DNA of 33,423 nucleotides from UMGS1668 sp035447605 (GTDB taxonomy: Bacteria > Bacillota > Clostridia > Oscillospirales > Ruminococcaceae). Below, piece by piece: positions 7,150 through 17,404 of this stretch. The notes beneath the pieces are model-generated. The model saw only the letters and a program-made list of their open reading frames with translations, had not been told where the DNA came from and searched no databases. The translations under genes and the position numbers were made by a program. The stretch spans positions 1 through 33,423 of the forward strand of contig DAOTHJ010000020.1 in assembly GCA_035447605.1 (NCBI GenBank). Reading direction: 5' to 3'. Positions within the stretch are counted from its first letter, which is position 1. The number at the start of each line of letters is the position of its first letter.

Positions 7150-8229
7150 ATGAGGAAGTTTTTAGCGGGCGCGTTCCGGTTTTTTGCATTTCTCGGCTCG
7201 CGGCATTTTCAGCTGATGCTGTTTGCGGCGGCGGCCTCTGTGCTGGTCTTCTGGATTCCGGCGCAGATCCGTACCGTGCGCATTGACAACGGCGGGGAGG
7301 TCTTCGCCGTGCGCACCACCGAGGATAATCCGGAGCGCATCCTTGAAAAATACGGCATCACGGTCGGCTATGGGGATACACTCTCCGTGACCGGCTTTGA
7401 GAGCTCTGGCCTTGCAGCGGATTACAGCGACGTCACGGCGGAAATCCGTGTCGCCCGGGCCTTCGAGGTGGATATCCTTGCGGATTCGCTGACTTACCAC
7501 CTTAATATTGCCGGAGGAACGGTCGCGGATGCCCTTTATAAAGTCGGAATCGAGCTGCGCAACACCGATCTCGTCGACAAACCGATTCAGAGCCTGCTTT
7601 CCGAAGGGGAGCATATCCGGGTCACGCGGGTCGATTACAACACCACCACGGAGGAAGAACCGATTTCGCACGGCGTCAGCTACCGCGGCACTTCGCTGAT
7701 CCGGGAGGGCAAGGAAGTACTGCTCTCCTACGGCAGGGACGGCACGAGGCTCCTGACCTACGAGCAGAAGACCGTCGACGGCGTGGAGGAGGACCGGACC
7801 CTGCTCTCCGAAGACGTCATTAAGAGAGCCACCGACGACCTCTATCTCCGGGGCGACAACGGGCCGGTCTCCGAGATGGATTTCGGCTATGAGATCGTCA
7901 ACAACCGGCCGACGCAGTATGAATACCTCTTCAGCAGCGCCCGTGCCACCGGCTATTATGCCAAAGCCGGCGCGGGAACCGCAACCGGCATCCGCGCGGG
8001 AGTCGGCTATGTGGCGGTGGATCCCTCGATCATCCCCTACGGGACGAAACTCTGGATCTGCGCGCACGACGGCGGAAGCTGCTTCGTCTATGGCTACTGC
8101 ATCGCGGCGGATACCGGAGGCGCCATGCTCTCCGGGAAAAACATGGTGGATCTCTATTACCCCACCTATTACGAATGCGTGCTCAACGGCCTGCGCTATG
8201 TGGATATTTACGTGCTCGAATGGGGCTGA
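7150..8229 (+). CDS. Membrane-anchored DUF348/G5/3D-domain protein (YabE-like cell-wall enzyme)
   Basis: A 359-aa exported protein probably acting on peptidoglycan. A basic N-terminus and one membrane segment (about residues 20-38) are followed by a ubiquitin-like DUF348 region (about 42-110 and 115-160), a G5-like segment (about 165-240) and a C-terminal 3D domain (last 95 residues). The 3D domain shows the three Asp-bearing motifs VDPSIIPYGTKL, AADTGGAM and VDLYYPT; family members are lytic-transglycosylase-like and related to resuscitation-promoting factors. The ATG at 7150 is preceded by GGGGAGG; upstream in-frame codons cross the consensus promoter and are not used. The gene appears monocistronic. 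Confidence 0.9.
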   Translation: MRKFLAGAFRFFAFLGSRHFQLMLFAAAASVLVFWIPAQIRTVRIDNGGEVFAVRTTEDNPERILEKYGITVGYGDTLSVTGFESSGLAADYSDVTAEIRVARAFEVDILADSLTYHLNIAGGTVADALYKVGIELRNTDLVDKPIQSLLSEGEHIRVTRVDYNTTTEEEPISHGVSYRGTSLIREGKEVLLSYGRDGTRLLTYEQKTVDGVEEDRTLLSEDVIKRATDDLYLRGDNGPVSEMDFGYEIVNNRPTQYEYLFSSARATGYYAKAGAGTATGIRAGVGYVAVDPSIIPYGTKLWICAHDGGSCFVYGYCIAADTGGAMLSGKNMVDLYYPTYYECVLNGLRYVDIYVLEWG

Positions 8230-8255
8230 GTTTTCCGGCCTCCGGGGGCCGTTTT

Positions 8256-8286
8256 GCCGGCGGGATTTTGCCCGGCGGCTTTTTTA
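8256..8286 (+). terminator. Terminator after the 3D-domain protein gene
   Basis: GCCGGCGGG pairs with CCCGGCGGC around ATTTTG, with two mismatches, followed by six T. Confidence 0.65.
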
Positions 8287-8414
8287 TGCCCTTTAGGACG
8301 CGCTTGCTTAAGAAATAAAACTAAAATAGGAATGAAGAAAATGAGAGATATCAAGAGAAAACAAGAGAAAACAAGAGGATTCTCTCTTCAAATTGATTTT
8401 TTGCCAAAAAACGA

Positions 8415-8443
8415 TTGACAAGCCGTTTTTGCGTCGCTATAAT
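8415..8443 (+). promoter_or_regulatory. rplM-rpsI promoter
   Basis: Full consensus TTGACA (8415-8420), 17 bp, TATAAT (8438-8443). The 5' leader would be about 50 nt. An L13 autoregulatory leader is known in Firmicutes, but I could not confirm its fold here. Confidence 0.92.
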
Positions 8444-8502
8444 AACGATTGTCGCTTTCTGAACGAAAACAAATTTTACAAAGGATTATCGGAGGTTTTA
8501 CC

Positions 8503-8931
8503 ATGAACACCACCATGCCGAATGCCTCGACCATCGAGCGCAAATGGTACATCCTCGACGCTGCGGATAAGCCACTTGGCCATACCGCCGTCGTTGCCGC
8601 CGAGCTGCTTCGCGGCAAATACAAACCCGACTTTGCGCCGCATGCCGACTGCGGAGACCACGTGATCATCATCAACGCGGCCAAAGCGGTCCTCACCGGT
8701 AAGAAGCTCGAGAAGAAATTCTATTACCATCACACCGGCTATATCGGCCACATGAAATCGATCAATTACCGTCAGCTGATGGAAAAAGACCCCTGCTTTG
8801 CCATGATGAAGGCCATCAAAGGCATGATCCCGGACAACACCGTGGGCGCCAATTCGCTCAAGAGAGTCCGCATCTATGCCGGCGCGGAACATAAACAGGA
8901 AGCTCAGGCCCCGCAGGCCTTTGAGCTCTGA
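8503..8931 (+). CDS. rplM: Ribosomal protein L13 (uL13)
   Basis: A 142-aa large-subunit protein with the classic core: ERKWYILDAADKPLGHTAVVAAELLRGK at residues 10-37, then GDHVIIINAAKAVLTGKK and the YYHHTGYIG-x-MK block. Length is normal. The ATG at 8503 has GGAGG 7 nt upstream; an in-frame start at 8449 lies in the leader and lacks a ribosome site. First gene of the universal rplM-rpsI pair, transcribed from a consensus promoter. A nonstandard feature is the Asn/Thr/Met/Pro-rich first ten residues, which many orthologues lack. Confidence 0.97.
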   Translation: MNTTMPNASTIERKWYILDAADKPLGHTAVVAAELLRGKYKPDFAPHADCGDHVIIINAAKAVLTGKKLEKKFYYHHTGYIGHMKSINYRQLMEKDPCFAMMKAIKGMIPDNTVGANSLKRVRIYAGAEHKQEAQAPQAFEL

Positions 8932-8951
8932 TCGGAAGGAGGAAATCAGAC

Positions 8952-9353
8952 ATGTACGAATCCAACCCCTATTTTTATGGAACCGGAAGGAGAAAATGCT
9001 CTGTTTCCCGTGTCCGTATCTATCCGAACGGCACCGGCGCCATCACGATCAACGGCCGTGACATCGACAATTATTTCGGCCTTGAGACCCTGAAGCTTCT
9101 GGTCCGTCAGCCGCTTGAGCTGACCGAGACCGCCGGAGCCTTCGACATCATCTGCACCGTCGAGGGCGGCGGCGTCACCGGCCAGGCCGGCGCCATCCGC
9201 CACGGCATTGCCCGCGCCCTGCTCCAGTATAACGAGGAGCTGCGTTCTCCGCTCAAAAAGGCCGGGTTCCTGACCCGTGACCCGAGAATGACCGAGCGTA
9301 AGAAATACGGACTCAAAAAAGCCCGTCGCGCACCGCAGTTCAGCAAACGCTGA
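8952..9353 (+). CDS. rpsI: Ribosomal protein S9 (uS9)
   Basis: A 133-aa small-subunit protein whose C-terminal tail contacts P-site tRNA. Visible hallmarks are YGTGRRKCSVSRVRIYPNGTG near the start, the GGGVTGQAGAIRHGIARAL core, LTRDPRMTERKKYGLKKARRAPQFSKR and the invariant terminal Lys-Arg. It starts 20 bp after rplM with ribosome site GGAAGGAGG and ends before a strong terminator, so the two genes form a closed operon. Confidence 0.97.
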   Translation: MYESNPYFYGTGRRKCSVSRVRIYPNGTGAITINGRDIDNYFGLETLKLLVRQPLELTETAGAFDIICTVEGGGVTGQAGAIRHGIARALLQYNEELRSPLKKAGFLTRDPRMTERKKYGLKKARRAPQFSKR

Positions 9354-9371
9354 CCTTTCCACAAAAAATGT

Positions 9372-9406
9372 TCTCCGGGGCCTTTCATGGCTCCGGAGAT
9401 TTTTTT
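9372..9406 (+). terminator. Terminator of rplM-rpsI
   Basis: TCTCCGGGGCC pairs with GGCTCCGGAGA (one mismatch) around TTTCAT, followed by seven T. Confidence 0.9.
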
Positions 9407-9458
9407 GGCTCAAACCGTTTCCCTGCCGGAGATTGCGGCCGGCGAACAGGATATGGAC

Positions 9459-9775
9459 GGCACATGCGCGGGTATTCGCTGCTCGGCCGCCGTCTTGGGG
9501 CGACGTTTTTTTCGGTATTCGGGCTCTTCGCCGCGGTTTGCATCCGTGGGAAGGTGTTTTTTCGTCTGCCAAAAAGAAAAAGGCCGCCACGGCACATGTC
9601 CGGGTATTCGCCGCTCGGCCGCCGTCTTGGCATGACGTTTTGCGGTATTTGGGCGCATCGCCGCGGTTTGCATCCGTGGGAAGGTGTTTTTTCGTCCGCC
9701 AAAAAGAAAAAGGCCGCCACGGCACACGCCCGGGTATTCGCCGCTCAGCCGCCGTCTTGGAGCGACGTTTTGCGG
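9459..9775. repeat. Tandem intergenic repeat, about 131-bp unit, 2.4 copies
   Basis: Copies run 9459-9590 (132 bp), 9591-9720 (130 bp) and a partial 9721-9775. Each starts GGCACA, contains CCGCGGTTTGCATCCGTGG and ends in CCAAAAAGAAAAAGGCCGCCAC. The lengths 132 and 130 are not both multiples of three, so the array is unlikely to be coding although long open frames cross it. The remaining spacer 9776-9985 holds only a CCGCCC/GGGCGG palindrome near 9812. Confidence 0.85.
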
Positions 9776-9985
9776 CTTCCAGGACCTTTTAAAAGAGGAC
9801 GTCCGTTCCCCCGCCCGTCCGGGCGGTTGTGGGGAAATTCTTCATTTTTTGCGGAAAGGGGTGCGCTTTCGGGCGGATTTCTCTTTTTTTTCGCCTATTT
9901 TATTGGTGGGGGATTGTATTTTCCCGGAAAACATTATAAAGTAGGCGTGGAAGAACGATGCCTGAGGAGGAAAGGAGGCCGCCGT

Positions 9986-10324
9986 ATGGAAGAGAACAGA
10001 AAAACGGCGCAGGATTGGATCAGAAACCCGGAAGACAGCTCGCCGGAGGAGACTATGCAGGAGCCGGTGGCGATCGGGGAACATGCCTGGGAGCAGGAGA
10101 AAAACAACGGGACGGACGTTTTGAGGGAGCCTGACCATCTCGGTGACGGCGAGGCGTCGGACATCGGCGGCATCTGCGATCTGGTGCTCCGCGGGATCGG
10201 GATCGGCATGGGCGTCGCGGTGACGGTATTGGGCACGCTGAATGCGATTCAGAGCAGCACGGCTTTTATCATGCTCGGCGTCGGGCTCACCGCGGTCTCG
10301 ATCAGCGTGATGAAAAAGATGTGA
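9986..10324 (+). CDS. Small two-helix membrane protein, unknown function
   Basis: A 112-aa protein I do not recognise. The first 60 residues are hydrophilic and acidic (many Glu, Asp, Gln, Asn). They are followed by two predicted membrane helices, about 66-86 (LVLRGIGIGMGVAVTVLGTL) and 92-109 (TAFIMLGVGLTAVSISVM), ending MKKM. The ATG is well supported by GGAAAGGAGG 7 nt before it. A weak TTGTAT/15 bp/TATAAA pair (9914-9940) may be its promoter. It stands alone between the repeat array and a bidirectional terminator. Confidence 0.75.
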   Translation: MEENRKTAQDWIRNPEDSSPEETMQEPVAIGEHAWEQEKNNGTDVLREPDHLGDGEASDIGGICDLVLRGIGIGMGVAVTVLGTLNAIQSSTAFIMLGVGLTAVSISVMKKM

Positions 10325-10481
10325 GACGGAGGATTCTGCCTCCGGGAGAAACGAAACCTGCCTTCCGTTCCCTGAGCTTTTTTGCCGCGCAGGGAGTTGA
10401 CCGAAGAAGCTTCGGCAGGATCTTCGTCTGCATGGCCCGGAAGACTTCCGCGGGAATGCCTGCCAAAAACGAAACGCACAA

Positions 10482-10520
10482 AAAAGACCGGCGCCTTAAG
10501 ACGCCAGTCTTTTATTTTTT
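10482..10520. terminator. Bidirectional terminator
   Basis: AAAAGACCGGCG pairs with CGCCAGTCTTTT (one mismatch) around an 8-nt loop, with A-rich and T-rich flanks. It lies between the small membrane protein gene (plus) and the TtcA-like gene (minus). Confidence 0.8.
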
Positions 10521-10567
10521 ATACAATTATATAGAGGCTCGGGATTTCCGGCCGGACGGCCGAAGTC

Positions 10568-11332
10568 TTATCTTCCTTCAAAGACGACCGGCTCCGGATG
10601 ACCGAGGCCCCAGCCGCAGATGTCTCCGCGCTGAAGGGCGCCGACGATCCGCCGGGCGACGCTCTCATAGCCCTCCTCCGACTCGAGGCGCGTGATCAGC
10701 TGCTTCACATGCTCCCGTTCGGTATGCTTGTCCGCGGGGCAGGCGCTTTTCATGACCGGCAGGCCAAGGCTCTGCGCCGCCGCGAGGACATCCGCCTCCC
10801 GGCAGTAAATCAGCGGCCGGATCACCGTGATATCCTTGCGGCTCATGTAGGTGACCGGCGAGAAGCACTCCGCCCTGCCCGCGTCGAGCAGATTCATCAG
10901 GAAAGTTTCGGCCGCGTCCTCAAAGTTGTGGCCGAGGGCGAGCTTGTTGCAGCCGTCCTCTTTCGCGGCGTCGTGCAGCATGGCGCGGCGCATCCTCGCA
11001 CAGAGGCTGCACGGGTTATGTTCCTTCCGCGTCTCAAAGATGATGGTGCCGATGTTGGTGCGGCGAATATCGAGCGGCACGCCCAGTTCCCGGCAGTGTT
11101 CCTCCACGGCGGAATAATTTGAATCGGTATCGCCGAATCGGGGATCCAGCGCGAGGGCGACGAGGCCGAAATCCGGGCCGATGTGCTCGCGCAGCATCCA
11201 GAGCGCCTCGAGCATCGTGAGGGAATCTTTGCCGCCGGAGATGCCGACCGCGATCCTGTCGCCGGCATGGATCATGTCGTAATCCTGTACGGCCCTTCGC
11301 AGCGCGCCGACGATTTTTTGAATTCTTTCCAT
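10568..11332 (-). CDS. TtcA/TtuA-family tRNA thiolation enzyme (PP-loop ATPase)
   Basis: A 254-aa cytoplasmic enzyme expected to adenylate a tRNA base and insert sulfur. The PP-loop SGGKDS is at residues 32-37. A CxxC pair (NPCSLC, Cys108 and Cys111) and a third Cys at 198 (SACPAD) match the [4Fe-4S] ligands of TtcA. GHNFEDAAETFLMNLL is the usual PP-loop partner helix. It has the length of Gram-positive TtcA-like proteins, whose exact tRNA target (cytidine-32 or another base) is not established. I placed the start at the ATG at 11332; a TTG 7 codons upstream is possible. No terminator separates it clearly from trmL upstream (223-bp spacer). Confidence 0.88.
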   Translation of the reverse strand: MERIQKIVGALRRAVQDYDMIHAGDRIAVGISGGKDSLTMLEALWMLREHIGPDFGLVALALDPRFGDTDSNYSAVEEHCRELGVPLDIRRTNIGTIIFETRKEHNPCSLCARMRRAMLHDAAKEDGCNKLALGHNFEDAAETFLMNLLDAGRAECFSPVTYMSRKDITVIRPLIYCREADVLAAAQSLGLPVMKSACPADKHTEREHVKQLITRLESEEGYESVARRIVGALQRGDICGWGLGHPEPVVFEGR

Positions 11333-11556
11333 AACCGGCCGACCGCCTTTCAACTCGGAATTTTAAAAAGATAAAACGCCCATAGGGCCCGGAGGAAACC
11401 GCCGAAAAAGGGGCTCCAAAACGCATCAAAACGAGGGTGTTCCCTCTGAATTAAGAAAACACGGTGGTTCCGGGGCCGTTGCGAAAGTGTTTTTCGCGTC
11501 CTTTGCGTGCTCGCCGGATCTCTCCGGCATTCGGCCGAAGTTCGGCGGTGCCCGGC

Positions 11557-12102
11557 CTATTCCCTGCCGCTGTGCAGATCCATCGCGTCCTGATGAACGC
11601 CGGCGTCGGCCCAGTCGAATTTCCGGAGAGAGCCTTTCCACTGCAATTCCGGGTAGTCCCACTGCCGCAGCACCTCGTAGGCGGCGATCGCCACCGAATT
11701 CGAGAGGTTGAGGCTGCGCAGCGTCGGGCGCATCGGAATACGGACGGCGGTATCCGGGTTTTGAAAGAGCAGTTCCTCCGGCAGACCGGCGTCCTCCCGG
11801 CCAAAGACGAGGTAGCAGCCGTCCGGGTAGGAGACGTCGCTGTGGCGGGAAAGCCCCTTTGTGGTGAAATAATAGAACGGGCCTTCGTTTTTGGCAAAGA
11901 AGTCGTCGAGGCCGTCATAGAAGGTCACGTCGAGCAGATCCCAGTAATCGAGCCCGCAGCGCTTCATCTTCGTGTCATCGAGCCGGAAGCCCATCGGCCC
12001 GACCAGATGCAGCCTTGCGCCGGTGACCGCGCAGGTGCGGGCGATGTTGCCCGTATTCTGCGGAATCTGCGGTTCTACAAGAACAAGATTGAGCGTCTGC
12101 AC
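11557..12102 (-). CDS. trmL: tRNA (cytidine/uridine-34-2'-O)-methyltransferase TrmL
   Basis: A SPOUT methyltransferase that modifies the wobble base of leucine tRNAs. The start MQTLNLVLVEPQIPQNTGNIARTC is the family signature. The knot region has YLVFGREDAGLPEE and IPMRPTLRSLNLSNSVAIAAYEVLRQ, containing motifs 2 and 3 for AdoMet binding. I prefer the GTG at 12102, 5 nt after GGGGTGG, over an in-frame GTG 9 nt upstream. About 181 aa, slightly longer than the usual 150-160 because of the C-terminal tail ending LHSGRE. It lies directly downstream of the secA terminator. Confidence 0.93.
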   Translation of the reverse strand: MQTLNLVLVEPQIPQNTGNIARTCAVTGARLHLVGPMGFRLDDTKMKRCGLDYWDLLDVTFYDGLDDFFAKNEGPFYYFTTKGLSRHSDVSYPDGCYLVFGREDAGLPEELLFQNPDTAVRIPMRPTLRSLNLSNSVAIAAYEVLRQWDYPELQWKGSLRKFDWADAGVHQDAMDLHSGRE

Positions 12103-12144
12103 AAAAACCACCCCGATTTTTCAAATGATAGGCCGGATGTCGAA

Positions 12145-12193
12145 GACAAAATCCCCCGCCGCCGGGCCTGTTCGGGCGCCTTGGGCGGGGGAT
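12145..12193 (-). terminator. secA terminator
   Basis: On the minus strand ATCCCCCGCC pairs with GGCGGGGGAT around a 23-nt GC-rich loop that can fold further; TTTTGTC follows. Confidence 0.75.
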
Positions 12194-12205
12194 GAAATCC
12201 ATGCT

Positions 12206-14932
<2,727 letters not shown>

Positions 14933-14997
14933 GTTTTCTCCTTATCCTGGGCGTCGTTTTTTACGCCCGAAAGAAATGCCTAATATTCTATTTTCTT

Positions 14998-15026
14998 ATT
15001 TTATTCTTAAGATATTTGCAAGTCAA
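14998..15026 (-). promoter_or_regulatory. secA promoter
   Basis: Minus strand: TTGACT (15021-15026), 17 bp, TAAAAT (14998-15003), 66 bp upstream of the start codon. Confidence 0.8.
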
Positions 15027-15072
15027 TGAACGGTCTGTAAAATCTGTTTGCCGTTTTTGAGGCCTGCGATCG

Positions 15073-15098
15073 TTTTCAATGGAAATTTCCGTTGAAAA
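15073..15098. promoter_or_regulatory. 26-bp palindrome, operator candidate
   Basis: TTTTCAA-T-GGAAA is mirrored by TTTCC-G-TTGAAAA; 12 of 13 pairs match and the remaining one is T·G. It lies 26 bp upstream of the -35 of the Fe-S scaffold operon and 46 bp upstream of the divergent secA -35. Size and position suit a dimeric regulator. The binding protein is unknown. Confidence 0.6.
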
Positions 15099-15124
15099 GG
15101 GCGATTATTTGGAAATACTCCACA

Positions 15125-15153
15125 TTGATTTACCGTTTGATTTCTTATATAAT
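15125..15153 (+). promoter_or_regulatory. Promoter of the Fe-S scaffold / GGGtGRT operon
   Basis: TTGATT (15125-15130), 17 bp, TATAAT (15148-15153). The roughly 95-nt leader contains a GC-rich hairpin between GGCGGGTTT (from 15157) and AAACGCCCGC, just before the coding region. Confidence 0.85.
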
Positions 15154-15254
15154 TTAGGCGGGTTTGACGGAAAGCTTGCGAAACGCCCGCGATTCCGAAA
15201 GCCCGCTCTCATAGTTTCATGAAGATTTATCATAAAGAGGAAAGGAGCTGCCGC

Positions 15255-15947
15255 ATGAACTGTTCAAAAGATGTGGAAAGAATGTGCAGCGTGACCAAAG
15301 GCCCGAACCACGGCCCGGCACCGATTCCGGAGGAAGGCAGATGGGTCAAATCCACCCAGATCACCGATATCTCCGGCCTGTCGCACGGCGTTGGGACCTG
15401 CGCACCCCAGCAGGGGGCCTGCAAGCTCACACTGAACGTAAAAAACGGAGTGATCCAGGAGGCGCTGGTCGAGACGATCGGCTGCACCGGCATGACCCAT
15501 TCCGCGGCCATGGCCGGCGAAATCCTGCCCGGAAAAACCATTTTGGAGGCTTTGAATACCGACCTTGTCTGTGACGCCATCAACGTGGCCATGCGCGAGA
15601 TTTTTTTGCAGCTCGTCTACGGCCGCAGCCAGACCGCCTTCTCCGAGGGCGGGCTCCCGATCGGTGCCGGGCTTGAGGATCTCGGCAAAGGGTTCCGTTC
15701 CTCGATCGGTACCATTTACAGTACCGGCGTCAAGGGCGTTCGGTACCTCGACCTGACCGAAGGCTATATCACCTCCCTCGCTCTTGATAAGAACGACGAG
15801 GTCATCGGATATAAATTTGTCCGTCTCGGCAAGATGATGGAGGATATCCGTCATGGCATGGACGCCGCCGCCGCGCTCGAAAAAGAGACCGGCACCTACG
15901 GCCGCTACGCCGACGCGGCGAAGTACATCGACCCGCGCGAGGAATGA
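15255..15947 (+). CDS. NifU/IscU-like iron-sulfur cluster assembly scaffold family protein
   Basis: A 230-aa cytoplasmic protein whose central part is NifU-N/IscU-like: LNVKNGVIQEALVETIGCTGM (residues 60-80) followed by GEILPGKTILEAL and VCDAINVAMREIFLQLVYG. Cys at 49, 56, 77 and 106 are candidate cluster ligands. The long C-terminal region (130-230) is not part of classic IscU. In Clostridia this type sits directly before a GGGtGRT-family gene, as here. I chose the ATG at 15255 because of AAAGGAG at good spacing; an ATG at 15219 has none. No cysteine desulfurase gene is in the window, so the role in cluster assembly is inferred from homology only. Confidence 0.85.
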   Translation: MNCSKDVERMCSVTKGPNHGPAPIPEEGRWVKSTQITDISGLSHGVGTCAPQQGACKLTLNVKNGVIQEALVETIGCTGMTHSAAMAGEILPGKTILEALNTDLVCDAINVAMREIFLQLVYGRSQTAFSEGGLPIGAGLEDLGKGFRSSIGTIYSTGVKGVRYLDLTEGYITSLALDKNDEVIGYKFVRLGKMMEDIRHGMDAAAALEKETGTYGRYADAAKYIDPREE

Positions 15948-16046
15948 CGCCGGGCGGCTTCCGGAAGAAGGGCCCGCTGCCTGCGGAAATCCGCGCTGCC
16001 GGGACCGCTCCGACAATCTGAGTGGAAAGGATGGTTTTTCAGATAT

Positions 16047-17057
16047 ATGGCAGAGTTTGAAGGAAAAGAAAGAAGAATGCCCAAGATCACGGCCTGCCTT
16101 GAAAAATACGGGATGACCTCCCTGGAGGAGGCCGACGCGCTGGTCAGGGCAGCCGGCATCGATCCTGAGGCGATCGTCAAGGGCGTGCAGCCGATCGCGT
16201 TCGACAACGCGGTCTGGGCCTATACCCTCGGCGCGGCCATCGGCATCAAAAAACAGGTCAAATCCGCTGCGGAGGCGGCCGTCTGTCTCGGAGAGGGCCT
16301 TCAGGCCTTCTGCATCCCCGGCTCCGTCGCCGAACAGCGCGGCGTCGGTCTTGGCCACGGCAACCTCGGCGCCATGCTGCTGAGCGAGGAGACCAAATGC
16401 TTTGCATTTCTGGCCGGACACGAGTCCTTCGCGGCCGCGGAGGGCGCCATCGGCATCGCCCGCAACGCCAACAAGGCCCGCAAGGCCCCGATCCGCGTGA
16501 TTCTGAATGGGCTCGGCAAGGACGCCGCCTATATTATTTCCCGCGTCAACGGTTTCACCTACGTTCAGACGGATTATGATTTCGCCACCGGCGAACTGAT
16601 CGTCGTACGCGAGGTTCCGTTCTCTGAAGGCGAGCGCGCGGCCATCCGCTGCTACGGCGCGAACGACGTCAACGAGGGCGTCGCCATCATGCGGCATGAG
16701 CACGTTGACATCTCCATCACCGGCAACTCCACGAATCCGGTCCGCTTCCAGCATCTTGTCGCCGGTACCTATAAAAAATGGTGCGTCGAGAACGGAAAGA
16801 AGTATTTCTCCGTGGCCTCGGGCGGCGGTACCGGGCGCACCCTCCATCCGGACAACGTGGCCGCAGGTCCGGCCTCTTACGGCATGACCGACTCCATGGG
16901 CCGCATGCACAGCGACGCGCAGTTCGCGGGTTCCTCTTCCGTGCCGGCGCACGTCGAGATGATGGGCCTCATCGGCATGGGCAACAACCCGATGGTCGGC
17001 GCGACCGTCGCCATGTCCGTCGCCGTCTACGAGGCGATCCTGAAGAAGAACGCGTAA
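16047..17057 (+). CDS. GGGtGRT family protein, function unknown
   Basis: A 336-aa protein with the signature SGGGTGRTLHPDN at residues 258-270, plus FCIPGSVAEQRGVGLGHGNLGAML (88-111) and GMTDSMGRMHSDAQFAGSSSVPAHVEMMGLIGMGNNPMVGATVA towards the end. These Gly-rich blocks look like nucleotide- or phosphate-binding loops, but no reaction is known. The ribosome site GAAAGGATGG precedes the ATG at 16047. It forms an operon with the scaffold-like gene 99 bp upstream and is followed by a strong terminator. The constant pairing suggests that the two proteins act together, perhaps in metal-cluster handling; that is inference. Confidence 0.9.
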   Translation: MAEFEGKERRMPKITACLEKYGMTSLEEADALVRAAGIDPEAIVKGVQPIAFDNAVWAYTLGAAIGIKKQVKSAAEAAVCLGEGLQAFCIPGSVAEQRGVGLGHGNLGAMLLSEETKCFAFLAGHESFAAAEGAIGIARNANKARKAPIRVILNGLGKDAAYIISRVNGFTYVQTDYDFATGELIVVREVPFSEGERAAIRCYGANDVNEGVAIMRHEHVDISITGNSTNPVRFQHLVAGTYKKWCVENGKKYFSVASGGGTGRTLHPDNVAAGPASYGMTDSMGRMHSDAQFAGSSSVPAHVEMMGLIGMGNNPMVGATVAMSVAVYEAILKKNA

Positions 17058-17099
17058 GGCCCGCGAAAAGCCGGCTTTCGTCAAAAAAACAACAGCGAT

Positions 17100-17138
17100 A
17101 TCCGCACTTCGTCCATTCGGATGGAGTGCGGATTTTTT
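17100..17138 (+). terminator. Terminator of the scaffold/GGGtGRT operon
   Basis: ATCCGCACT pairs with AGTGCGGAT around an inner CCAT/ATGG hairpin, followed by six T. Confidence 0.9.
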
Positions 17139-17265
17139 ATCCCATCCGGCCGGAAAGAGACCAAAAAGGCGGAGCTGCGGTTCACTTTCTTTCTTTATGC
17201 GTCTTCGGCCGGTCGGTACGGATGCCAAAAATTCCATTGTCGGAGAGAGGCAAACGCCCCCTCCC

Positions 17266-17299
17266 CCGCCGCAGTTTATTTTTTTATATGCCGCGGCGG
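17266..17299 (+). other. Hairpin upstream of the polysaccharide cluster
   Basis: CCGCCGC pairs with GCGGCGG across a 20-nt T/A-rich loop. It lies in the 266-bp spacer before the GH16-like gene. No good promoter was found in that spacer; the best is TTGCTT/17 bp/GATTAT near 17320-17348, which is weak. Confidence 0.35.
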
Positions 17300-17404
17300 A
17301 GCGCGACAGGATACCCCTTGCTTTTTCCTTTTATTTGGAAGATTATGGAAGCTGCTTGAGCGAAGGCCAGACACGGCCGCCGCGCGCAATATGAGGATGC
17401 CGCC

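Noticed and set aside
8444..8502. L13 leader RNA regulatory element
   Set aside because: The leader is short and I could not trace the expected stem arrangement, so no feature is called.
8946..9725. 259-codon minus-strand frame with repeated peptides such as WRPFSFW
   Set aside because: The repeated peptide only reflects the intergenic DNA repeat at 9459-9775; the frame then runs antisense through rpsI, and copy lengths of 132 and 130 bp do not keep the frame.
15264..17237. 657-codon open frame on the minus strand
   Set aside because: Antisense to the scaffold/GGGtGRT operon, crossing its terminator.
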